DNA from: Acidobacteriota bacterium
GTDB lineage: Bacteria > Acidobacteriota > Blastocatellia > Pyrinomonadales > Pyrinomonadaceae
DNA: 6,262 nucleotides
NCBI GenBank assembly: GCA_020853255.1
Contig: JADYZI010000047.1
Coordinates: 1 to 6,262 of the forward strand
Reading direction: 5' to 3'
In this document: positions 1 to 5,900 of the stretch, piece after piece
Layout of the letters: the number at the start of each line of letters is the position of its first letter
Numbering within the stretch: position 1 is the first letter of the stretch
Program-made: the position numbers and the translations under genes
Notes under the pieces: generated by a model
Seen by the model: only the letters and a program-made list of their open reading frames with translations
Told to the model about the DNA's origin: nothing
The model's database searches: none

Positions 1-421
1 GTTTACCGGCGTTCTTCGGATCATTTTTCAGCTGCTCCAGAAGTATCTCGCGTTCCTTGTCCAATTCAGCAGCCGGAACCTCTTCGCGAGATGCGAAACG
101 CGGGTCCGCGGCCGCAACGTGCATTGCGACATCCTTGACAAGTTGCTGAAACTCTTCGCCGCGGGCGACGAAGTCACTTTCGCAGTTTATCTCAACCAGC
201 ACACCGACCTTGCCGCCCATGTGAATGTATGAGCCGACAACGCCCTCAGCCGTGACACGGCCGGCCTTTTTGCCGGCGGTGGCCATTCCTTTTTTCCTAA
301 GTATCTCGACTGCCGCGTTCTCGTCACCATTTGCTTCGACAAGTGCATTCTTGCAATCGATCATTCCTGCTCCCGTCTTTTCGCGGAGTGATTTAACTGA
401 TCCTGCTGTTATATCTGCCAT
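1..421 (-). CDS. tsf: Elongation factor Ts, N-terminal 140 residues (partial)
   Basis: EF-Ts is the cytoplasmic guanine-nucleotide exchange factor that releases GDP from EF-Tu during translation elongation. The reading frame begins at ATG 419-421 and runs off the left edge, so the C-terminal part is missing. Residues 1-55 form the N-terminal UBA-like helical region with the family motif [12 protein letters not shown] at 16-27. The core follows, with [19 protein letters not shown] at 69-87. Asp83-Phe84 correspond to the EF-Tu-contacting Asp-Phe pair of the family. The start is supported by GGAG (minus sense, 429-432) seven bases upstream. The gene lies downstream of rpsB, as in most bacteria, but is separated from it by a terminator-like hairpin and a palindromic element whose edge is 16 bases from the start codon. 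No separate promoter was recognised for it. Identity is near certain; full length cannot be judged. Confidence 0.97.
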   Translation of the reverse strand, partial: MADITAGSVKSLREKTGAGMIDCKNALVEANGDENAAVEILRKKGMATAGKKAGRVTAEGVVGSYIHMGGKVGVLVEINCESDFVARGEEFQQLVKDVAMHVAAADPRFASREEVPAAELDKEREILLEQLKNDPKNAGK

Positions 422-436
422 TATATTGCTCCAAAC

Positions 437-501
437 ATGTAGGACAAACTTCAGTTTGTCCTTTAGTCATCCTGATCAACAAACTAAAGTTTGTCGTACA
501 T
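437..501. repeat. Paired palindromic element, copy A (REP/BIME-like)
   Basis: Two palindromes sit 16 bases apart. The first (441-462) has 10-bp perfect arms, AGGACAAACT and AGTTTGTCCT, around a TC centre. The second (479-494) has 7-bp arms, ACAAACT and AGTTTGT, around an AA centre. The second palindrome is nearly the reverse complement of the first: read inward from TGTA (438-441) and from the complement of TACA (497-500), 20 of 22 positions agree. The whole element is therefore a larger inverted repeat of palindromes. A second copy with the same plan lies at 1595-1662. The architecture resembles bacterial REP/BIME elements, which are mobilised by RAYT transposases in other phyla. No such transposase is in this window, so membership is inferred. 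Confidence 0.8.
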
Positions 502-503
502 TT

Positions 504-551
504 AAGAAAAAGCGTAGCCAATTCGTTCAATAACGGAAACGGCTACGCTTT
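504..551 (-). terminator. Intrinsic terminator or attenuator between rpsB and tsf
   Basis: An 11-bp perfect stem is formed by 509-519 and 541-551 (arm GGCTACGCTTT on the plus strand). The 21-base loop can fold further, pairing CGTT 524-527 with AACG 532-535. In the minus-strand transcript the GC-rich stem is followed by UUUUUCUU, the layout of a Rho-independent terminator. On the plus strand there is no U-tract, so the signal is directional. It starts 17 bases after the rpsB stop and about 80 bases before the tsf start. Because tsf follows with no recognised promoter, partial read-through is plausible. Confidence 0.8.
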
Positions 552-567
552 CAAATTGAAAAGATCT

Positions 568-1512
568 TTAGCTTGCTGTTGCTTCCGTAACGTCTTCTGT
601 TTTCTGTGCCGCCACCTCTTCGGGCGTATCAGCCGCGAGTGGCTTTTCCGGGACGATCTCCTTGTCCGATTCGGCCATAGCTTCCGGTTCGGGATGTGTT
701 CCTTCTGCGGTTGCAAATGATTTGTCAGCGACCTGCACATCGGGATCGGCGGGCGGAGCGAGGCTGTCGTCGGGTTCCGCGTCCTCGCCTGTCGGCCCCT
801 CGACCGCGGAACGACCCTCAGTTCCTACCAGTTTGCCTTCAATGATGGCATCCGCGATCCGCGACGCAAAAAGTCTGATCGCACGCAGAGCGTCATCGTT
901 CCCCGGAATGACCTGTGTGATACCTTCGGGCGAACAGTTTGTATCAACAACGGCGACGATCGGGATTCCGAGCCGATTTGCTTCCTTCACGGCTATGTCT
1001 TCCTTGCGCACATCGATTACAAAGAGCATGTCCGGATGGCCGCCCATTTCCTTGATCCCAGACAGGTTACGCATCAAGCCTTCGTGTTCTCTGTCAAGTT
1101 TCAACCGCTCTTTCTTGGTCAATTTTTCGAAGCGGCCATCTTCACGCATAGCCTCGATATCTTTCAGCTTCTTGATCGACTTCTTAACGGTCTCCCAGTT
1201 GGTTAGCAGGCCGCCAAGCCATCGGTTATTGATGTAATATTGCCCGCAGCGTTCTGCTTCTTCCTTAATGGCATCTTGTGCCTGGCGCTTGGTCCCGACG
1301 AATAGGACCTTCTGGTTAGGCCGCTCGGTCAGGCTTTCGGTGACGTAGTTCAGGGCGTCGCGGAAGAGTTTCTGCGTTTTCTGGAGGTCAATAATATAAA
1401 TGCCGTTACGCTCGCCGAAGATATACTCTTTCATCTTCGGGTTCCATCGGCGAACCTGGTGACCAAAATGAACTCCGGCTTCGAGGAGTTCTTTCATCGT
1501 AACTGTAGCCAA
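568..1512 (-). CDS. rpsB: 30S ribosomal protein S2 with long acidic C-terminal tail
   Basis: S2 binds late in 30S assembly at the head-body junction and is needed for S1 recruitment. The 314-residue product carries hallmark segments: [14 protein letters not shown] near residues 6-19, [10 protein letters not shown] at 97-106, and [19 protein letters not shown] at 160-178 followed by [11 protein letters not shown]. The start is TTG 1510-1512 rather than the in-frame ATG five codons on: [10 protein letters not shown] aligns with the E. coli N-terminus (MATVSMRDML), and an AAGGAG sits nine bases before the TTG. The conserved core ends near residue 230. The final ~82 residues are a low-complexity Ala/Pro/Glu/Asp tail with about 22 acidic and 5 basic residues, making the protein about 70 residues longer than E. 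coli S2 (241). The tail is probably disordered. Identity is certain; tail function is unknown. Confidence 0.98.
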   Translation of the reverse strand: MATVTMKELLEAGVHFGHQVRRWNPKMKEYIFGERNGIYIIDLQKTQKLFRDALNYVTESLTERPNQKVLFVGTKRQAQDAIKEEAERCGQYYINNRWLGGLLTNWETVKKSIKKLKDIEAMREDGRFEKLTKKERLKLDREHEGLMRNLSGIKEMGGHPDMLFVIDVRKEDIAVKEANRLGIPIVAVVDTNCSPEGITQVIPGNDDALRAIRLFASRIADAIIEGKLVGTEGRSAVEGPTGEDAEPDDSLAPPADPDVQVADKSFATAEGTHPEPEAMAESDKEIVPEKPLAADTPEEVAAQKTEDVTEATAS

Positions 1513-1521
1513 AACTTATTT

Positions 1522-1527
1522 CTCCTT
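1522..1527 (-). promoter_or_regulatory. Shine-Dalgarno of rpsB, decides the TTG start
   Basis: The minus-strand AAGGAG lies nine bases upstream of TTG 1510-1512, an ideal distance. It is about 24 bases from the alternative ATG at 1495-1497, which is too far. This favours the TTG start. The same six bases are complementary to CUCCUU in the upstream leader hairpin. Confidence 0.85.
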
Positions 1528-1546
1528 ATCTATCTGGTTTTTGTAC

Positions 1547-1585
1547 TCACCGGAGACTTATCTATAAACCAAGGAGTTCCGGTGA
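1547..1585 (-). promoter_or_regulatory. Leader hairpin of rpsB with anti-Shine-Dalgarno loop
   Basis: TCACCGGA (1547-1554) pairs perfectly with TCCGGTGA (1578-1585), and three more pairs (1556-1558 with 1575-1577) can extend the stem past one bulged base. In the minus-strand RNA the apical region includes CUCCUU (1571-1576), the exact complement of the rpsB ribosome-binding site AAGGAG at 1522-1527. A 9-base direct repeat (plus sense CTTATCTAT) occurs in the loop at 1557-1565 and again over the binding site at 1525-1533. Many bacteria have S2-responsive rpsB leaders. Whether this one is autoregulatory is inferred, and the CUCCUU may instead be part of a leader of different fold. Confidence 0.45.
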
Positions 1586-1594
1586 TGGATTAAT

Positions 1595-1662
1595 GATCCA
1601 ACAAACTTCAGTTTGTTGGATCTTGGTCGCTATGCAAACGTTCGTCAAACTAAAGTTTGACG
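1595..1662. repeat. Paired palindromic element, copy B (REP/BIME-like)
   Basis: The first palindrome (1595-1622) has 13-bp perfect arms, GATCCAACAAACT and AGTTTGTTGGATC, around a TC centre. The second (1643-1662) has 9-bp arms, CGTCAAACT and AGTTTGACG, around an AA centre, and can extend two pairs further with a G-T wobble. The 20-base spacer is unrelated to that of copy A. The inner CAAACT/AGTTTG core and the TC-then-AA order of centres match copy A, while the outer arm bases differ between copies but remain self-complementary. The element ends eight bases downstream of the rpsI stop. No U-tract follows on either strand, so it is not a standard terminator. Confidence 0.8.
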
Positions 1663-1670
1663 GACAGAAA

Positions 1671-2063
1671 CTATCGTTTCGAGAACTGGAATCTCGCACG
1701 GGCACCCTTTTGGCCGTACTTCTTGCGTTCCTTTTGTCGAGGATCGCGCGTGACCAGTCCTGCCTTTTTCAATGCCGGGCGAAGGTCCGCATTGTATTCC
1801 ATCAAAGCGCGGGTGATGCCATGTCTGACCGCGCCGGCCTGACCGGCTGTTCCGCCACCATCGACGTTTACAAGAATATCGAATTTACCGGCCGTTTCGG
1901 TAAGCCGAAGCGGTTGGCGAATGATCATCTGCAATGCTTCGTTGGGGAAGTAGGCGTTGAAATCGCGCTTGTTGACCGTGATCGTACCCGTTCCCGGGCG
2001 AAGGTAAACGCGTGCCGTCGATGTCTTTCTGCGGCCGGTGCCGTAATACTGAATGTCTGCCAT
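1671..2063 (-). CDS. rpsI: 30S ribosomal protein S9
   Basis: S9 lies in the head of the small subunit, and its C-terminal tail reaches the P-site tRNA anticodon loop. The 130-residue product has the same length as E. coli S9. It shows [16 protein letters not shown] at residues 6-21, the family signature [19 protein letters not shown] at 69-87, and the basic tail ending in the invariant Ser-Lys-Arg at 128-130. The start is ATG 2061-2063, giving [13 protein letters not shown] as expected for the family. No Shine-Dalgarno is visible: the 25 or so bases before the start are an A-rich heptamer repeat (2067-2092). The gene follows rplM by 66 bases, the standard L13-S9 pairing, and is probably co-transcribed with it. 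Confidence 0.98.
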   Translation of the reverse strand: MADIQYYGTGRRKTSTARVYLRPGTGTITVNKRDFNAYFPNEALQMIIRQPLRLTETAGKFDILVNVDGGGTAGQAGAVRHGITRALMEYNADLRPALKKAGLVTRDPRQKERKKYGQKGARARFQFSKR

Positions 2064-2066
2064 ATT

Positions 2067-2092
2067 CGATTTTCGATTTTAGATTTTCGATT
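2067..2092. repeat. Heptanucleotide tandem repeat upstream of rpsI
   Basis: On the plus strand CGATTTT occurs at 2067-2073 and 2074-2080, a variant AGATTTT at 2081-2087, and a partial CGATT at 2088-2092. In the rpsI mRNA this becomes an A-rich run of AAAATCG/T heptamers that ends three bases before the start codon and occupies the normal ribosome-binding-site position. Short heptamer arrays of this sort are common between genes in several phyla. The rest of the rplM-rpsI gap (2093-2129) shows only a weak 5-bp inverted repeat (2092-2096 with 2109-2113). Confidence 0.75.
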
Positions 2093-2129
2093 GCGGAACC
2101 CTGCGAGACCGCATATCGGCAATCCCAAA

Positions 2130-2564
2130 TTACAAACTAACTATTTCCGGCTTTTGTGCCGAATGTCTATGGTCGCCGTCGGCGTAAACCTTTAATTTCT
2201 TTGCCATTGCCTTGCCGAGCTTTGATTTCGGAAGCATACCTTTGACCGCCAGTTCGATCACCTTTTCTGGCTTTTTATCGAACATTTCCTTCACGGTCGT
2301 CTCGCGCAGGCCGCCCGGATAAAGGGTGTGGCGATAATAGATCTTCTGGTCGTCCTTTGTGCCCGTAAATTTTGCGTGGCGGGCATTTATGACGATCACG
2401 TGATCGCCCATATCCATGAACGGCGTCCACGCCGGGTTGTTCTTGCCCGATAACATCCGGGCGACTTCCGTCGCCAGCCGGCCCACCGTCTTGTCTTTAG
2501 CATCGACGATCAGCCACTTCCGACCATCGGCCAAACCCTTTCCGCTTGGAAAATAAGTACTCAT
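2130..2564 (-). CDS. rplM: 50S ribosomal protein L13
   Basis: L13 is an early-assembling 23S rRNA-binding protein of the large subunit. From ATG 2562-2564 the product is 144 residues, close to the usual ~142. It shows RKWLIVDAKDKTVGRLATEVA at about 15-35 in the N-terminal part, GDHVIVINA at 53-61, YPGGLRE at 82-88, and the signature VKGMLPKSKLGKAMAKKLKV at 107-126 followed by the H-x-H-x-AQ-x-PE ending. An in-frame GTG at 2607-2609 would add 15 residues. It lacks a Shine-Dalgarno, matches nothing in the family, and sits at or before the transcription start predicted from the promoter at 2610-2638, so the ATG is preferred. The ATG has only a weak GTGAG six or so bases upstream. This is the first gene of the cluster. 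Confidence 0.97.
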   Translation of the reverse strand: MSTYFPSGKGLADGRKWLIVDAKDKTVGRLATEVARMLSGKNNPAWTPFMDMGDHVIVINARHAKFTGTKDDQKIYYRHTLYPGGLRETTVKEMFDKKPEKVIELAVKGMLPKSKLGKAMAKKLKVYADGDHRHSAQKPEIVSL

Positions 2565-2567
2565 ACT

Positions 2568-2610
2568 GAACTCACACTGATAGCCTAATTCGCGAGAAAG
2601 CGAACTCACA
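2568..2610. repeat. 9-bp direct repeat in the rplM leader
   Basis: GAACTCACA occurs at 2568-2576 and at 2602-2610 (TGTGAGTTC in minus sense), 34 bases apart. The distal copy overlaps the -10 edge of the rplM promoter. The proximal copy contains the weak ribosome-binding site of rplM. It could be a binding-site pair or a chance or local duplication. The sequence between shows TCGCGA but no long stem. Confidence 0.4.
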
Positions 2611-2638
2611 GAGTATCGAAAACAAGTGTTAAGGTCAA
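2610..2638 (-). promoter_or_regulatory. Predicted sigma70-type promoter of rplM-rpsI-rpsB-tsf
   Basis: In minus sense, TTGACC (2633-2638) and TACTCT (2610-2615) are separated by 17 bases. The -35 matches consensus at five of six positions. The -10 keeps the three most conserved positions (first T, second A, last T). Transcription would start near 2603, leaving a leader of about 39 bases before ATG 2562-2564. No stronger candidate was seen upstream of rplM. Confidence 0.6.
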
Positions 2639-2674
2639 GCCGCCAATTGCCTCCAGCTCCGCACAGAAGAACGA

Positions 2675-2690
2675 AGATAGCGACCTATCT
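2675..2690. promoter_or_regulatory. Short inverted repeat between the divergent promoters
   Basis: AGATAG (2675-2680) and CTATCT (2685-2690) form a perfect 6-bp inverted repeat around CGAC. It lies between the two divergent promoters, 37 bases from the -35 of rplM and 18 bases from the -35 of the plus-strand gene. It has the form of a dimeric repressor operator, but one short repeat is weak evidence. Confidence 0.25.
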
Positions 2691-2708
2691 GATTTCGCAC
2701 AAAAACAG

Positions 2709-2737
2709 TTGACTTTGAATTGAGACCGCGCTATACG
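2709..2737 (+). promoter_or_regulatory. Predicted sigma70-type promoter of the giant surface protein gene
   Basis: TTGACT (2709-2714) and TATACG (2732-2737) are 17 bases apart, with five of six and four of six consensus positions. Transcription would begin near 2744. This leaves a leader of about 38 bases containing GGAGAG at 2770-2775, ahead of ATG 2782-2784. Promoter, ribosome-binding site and start codon are mutually well placed. Confidence 0.6.
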
Positions 2738-2781
2738 TTATTCGCAAAGCAGTACCCAAGTTCCCAGTTGGAGAGAATTTG

Positions 2782-2934
2782 ATGCCCACTCAAGTTTTGT
2801 GCTTGCTATTTGTCGTCCCTTCCTTCTTTTCAGCCTTCGTCAGGTTGATCAAAATTGCGTTTGCCAAACAAGTTGCTTCCGCAATTGCACTATATGCGGT
2901 TGTCCTTGCGAACACGGCCGCGCCAGTTTTGGCG
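2782..2934 (+). other. Signal-like N-terminus, residues 1-51
   Basis: There are two hydrophobic stretches (about 5-20 and 31-50) separated by a short basic segment, RLIKIAFAK. The second half alone, from about residue 23, looks like a classical signal peptide (basic n-region, hydrophobic core, VLA before Val52), with likely cleavage after Ala51. The first stretch makes it unusually long: either an extended signal peptide or the product of a start chosen too far upstream. A TTG at 2845 would give the short form but lacks a Shine-Dalgarno. Confidence 0.6.
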
Positions 2935-5900
2935 GTCGACAGGTTATCGACGACCCCATCCGCGTCGATGCTCGAAGAGGTTGTCCCGATTGCCGAGTGT
3001 ATATACATAACTGGACCGAACAGCTATGTTGCTCATTTCGGTTATCAAAACAACACGGCGTCGCCGATCACGATCCCGATTGGCTGGAGTAACTATTTCC
3101 GCTCTTCGACTCAAAATCAGGGACAGCCGACGGTGTTCGCTCCCGGGCGTGTCTATGACACGTTTCAGGTTCCTTTTACGGGAGCCCAGCTTTCGTGGGT
3201 GATCGTGTCACCGAACGGGTGGAGTCGCACCGCTACGGCGAGCCTTTGGTCGCCAATATGCGCCGGTTCGCCAACTCCATCACCTACACCAACACCCACA
3301 CCCACACCCACACCTACTCCTACGCCTACGCCAGACCCTACGCCCGTACCGGTCCAACTGTTGGTAAACGAGGTCGAGTTCGATCCGCCGAGCAGTGTCG
3401 GATCGGCATGCAGTTACGTTGAACTTCGCGGAACACCTGGTTACTTTGTGCCGGCGGGCACCTATTTTCTATCTATTGATGGTGAAGCGGGTGAATTTGG
3501 AACCGTGAACCTAAGTGCTCCGCTGGGCGGAACGGTAGTTGGGGAAAACGGGACCATCACAATTGTGTCCGATCCAACGCTTGGGTTCTGTTCATCACGG
3601 ACATATCCCGAAGCTACGGCACTAGTTTTTGTTAACGGAGCCAATTCCGTTGCGGGTGACGGGACTGAGACGTATTTGATCGTAAATTCCGGGCTGCCGA
3701 TAATTGATGGCGACGACCTTGATTCGGATGACGACAAGTCGATCGATCCGACAAGAGGTGTGCTTGCGGTCGATGGTTTTGCCGTTGCCGTTGATGCGGA
3801 GGTCGAAGCGGCCTATGCTCCGGTGATTTATGACGCTGCCCAAAACGAAGGCGGCGGTAACGAATTGCCGGACGCCGCATCGAGATGCCCGGGAAATTCT
3901 GTGCCGATGAGTGTTACGGCATGGTTCTATGGCGCCCTGGAAGAGATAAACTCATTTGGAAGCGTCGATCTGCTGGAATTTGCGCCGCCGACAAACGCGT
4001 ATGCTGGATTTGCTCTTACGCCGGGGAATATAAATCAGTCTTGCGTAGAGCCAACGCCAACTCCGACACCAACTCCAACTCCGGAACCAACGCCAACGCC
4101 AACGCCTACGCCGGAGCCTACGCCGACGCCGACGCCTACGCCTACGCCAACTCCGACGCCAACTCCGACGCCAACTCCGATACCGACGCCAACGCCGACA
4201 CCGACACCGCCGGCGATAAATCTGCTTCCGGTGTCGATTGGCAAGAATCTTCGCGAGTCAACATCGGGTGCGCTTGAGGCACCTGCACCGGCCGGGAATT
4301 TGCCGGTCACTATCGCCAGCTCTGATGCGACAAAGGTACTTCTTTCGGCCGCGCCGGGTGACGCAGGCACTTCCAGCATCAATATTCAAGTAGCGGCCGG
4401 ATCGAGCCTTGTCCCGGTATTCTATGTCCATGCGCTTACTGATAGCGGTTCGGTAAATCTGATCGCATCGGCGCCGGGTTATTTATCGGGAACGACGATC
4501 GTGACACTGACACCCTCAGGATTTTATTGGGTCACAAACAATTTTTCGACAACCGCACTGGAGCCGGATACGGTTGTTACGGTCGGTGCGGCACGCCTTG
4601 ATCCGGGAACTCTTGCAATTGCCGAAACGGACCAGCCGCTCAGGCCGGGAGCTGATCCGGCAAATGTGCCGCTTGGCGTTTCAGACGGATCGATCGGGGC
4701 CTTTGTACCAACTCAGGCGGCGTTCGGCCCGGGAGATCTGACCAAAGATATCAATTTTGACCCGATCGGCGGCGGCGTTGCGACGCTTTCGGTCACTCAG
4801 CCGGCCGGTTTCAGCATCCCGGCCACAAAAACATCGATCACGGCGACGGTCAGCGCGCCGAATATGAATCTCGGCAACGCGACCGTCGGCAAGGACCTTC
4901 AGTCAAGTGCAAACGGTTCGCTGACGGCCGCCGCGCCTCCCGGAAATACGCAGGTAACGATCAGCGTCCTCGCCGCGGACATCGGCAAGATCAAACTTGC
5001 CCCGGACACTACTACGGCGGGACAGGACTCGATCACGCTTCAGGTAAATGCAGGCTCGACCAACTTCGGCGGTTTTTATGTCCACGGCCTGACCGATACG
5101 GGCACGGCCCAGATCAGGGCGACCGCGCCCGGTTATACGTCGCAAACCGCGACTGTGACGCTTGTCCCTTCAGGATTCAGGATAGTCACGAATGTTGGCA
5201 GCAGCTCAACACTGAATACAACCTCGTTCTCACAGAATACGGTGTTAAGAGTTGACTCCGTCCAAATTGCGGCAAACGGAACTGCGTCCACCCAGCAACC
5301 GCTGCGGCCGGGAGCAAGCGCTTCGGTGGTTGTATCGAGCAGCGATACGAATGTCGGGACCATAACGACAAGCCCTGTCGTTTTTGGGACGAACGAGTCG
5401 AGTAAAACGACCGAATTCGATCCGGCAAATGGCGGCACTAGCACACTAAGCATAACTCAGCCTGGAGGCTGGACCGCCCCGACCAACCAGCAATCGGTTG
5501 CCGCTACAGTGACGGCACCGGATATAAGCCTGAGCAACCCAGCGGTCGGAAAGGACCTCCAGTCGGGTGCGAGTGCATCACTCGGAACGGCGGCCCCGGC
5601 GGGTAATATCACAATGACAATAACTGTTGCCGATCCGACAAAGGCATTGCTCGGCGACACGGCGACATCGGCGGGCGTTTCCTCGCTGAGCCGGACAATA
5701 ACGGCGGGATCGAGCAATTTCGGCACGTTCTACGTCCAGGCACTAACGGACACGGGAACGGTGCAGTATACGGCATCGGCACCGGGGTATAACAGCGATA
5801 CCGGGACCATCACGTTTGCGAAGTCGGGCTTCATAATCAGCGGGTCGTTCAGTACAACGACATTCTCGGCAAATACAACAGTCACTGTCCATGCATCGAG

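Noticed and set aside
225..533. Plus-strand frame of 102 codons opposite tsf
   Set aside because: It runs antisense to the clear EF-Ts frame and through the palindromes and terminator; no family resemblance and Ser/Pro-rich shadow composition.
662..1237. Plus-strand frame of 191 codons opposite rpsB
   Set aside because: Fully antisense to conserved S2 coding sequence; Ser-rich composition is that of a shadow frame.
1630..1661. Minus-strand TTGACG followed by a weak -10 as a private rpsB promoter
   Set aside because: The -35-like hexamer is part of the palindrome, the spacer is 18 and the -10 candidate matches poorly; not supported enough to list.
437..1662. Palindromes as a CRISPR-like array
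   Set aside because: Only two pairs more than 1.1 kb apart, separated by a gene, with no regular spacers and no cas genes.
1595..1662. Palindromic element B as the terminator of rplM-rpsI
   Set aside because: The stems are AT-rich in the core and no U-tract follows in the minus-strand direction.
1925..2128. Minus-strand frame of 67 codons containing NRKSKIENR
   Set aside because: This peptide is a translation of the heptamer repeat and then an out-of-frame reading of rpsI.
1593..2195. Plus-strand frame of 200 codons across rpsI and both flanking gaps
   Set aside because: It starts in palindromic element B, is antisense to all of rpsI and enters rplM; no recognisable protein.
2845..2847. 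TTG as alternative start of the giant protein
   Set aside because: No Shine-Dalgarno at a useful distance, while ATG 2782 has GGAGAG and a well-placed promoter; kept only as a remark.
3271..4212. Linker microsatellites as on/off phase-variation switches
   Set aside because: Unit lengths of 6 and 12 bases preserve the frame, so slippage changes linker length but would not switch expression off.
3885..4277. Plus-strand Asn/Ala/Asp-rich frame of 130 codons
   Set aside because: It is the alternative frame of the Thr-Pro linker inside the giant open frame; low complexity comes from the repeat DNA.
4035..4382. Minus-strand Gly-Val repeat frame of 115 codons
   Set aside because: It is the antisense reading of the Thr-Pro linker codons; GVGVGV is the expected shadow of CCN-ACN arrays.
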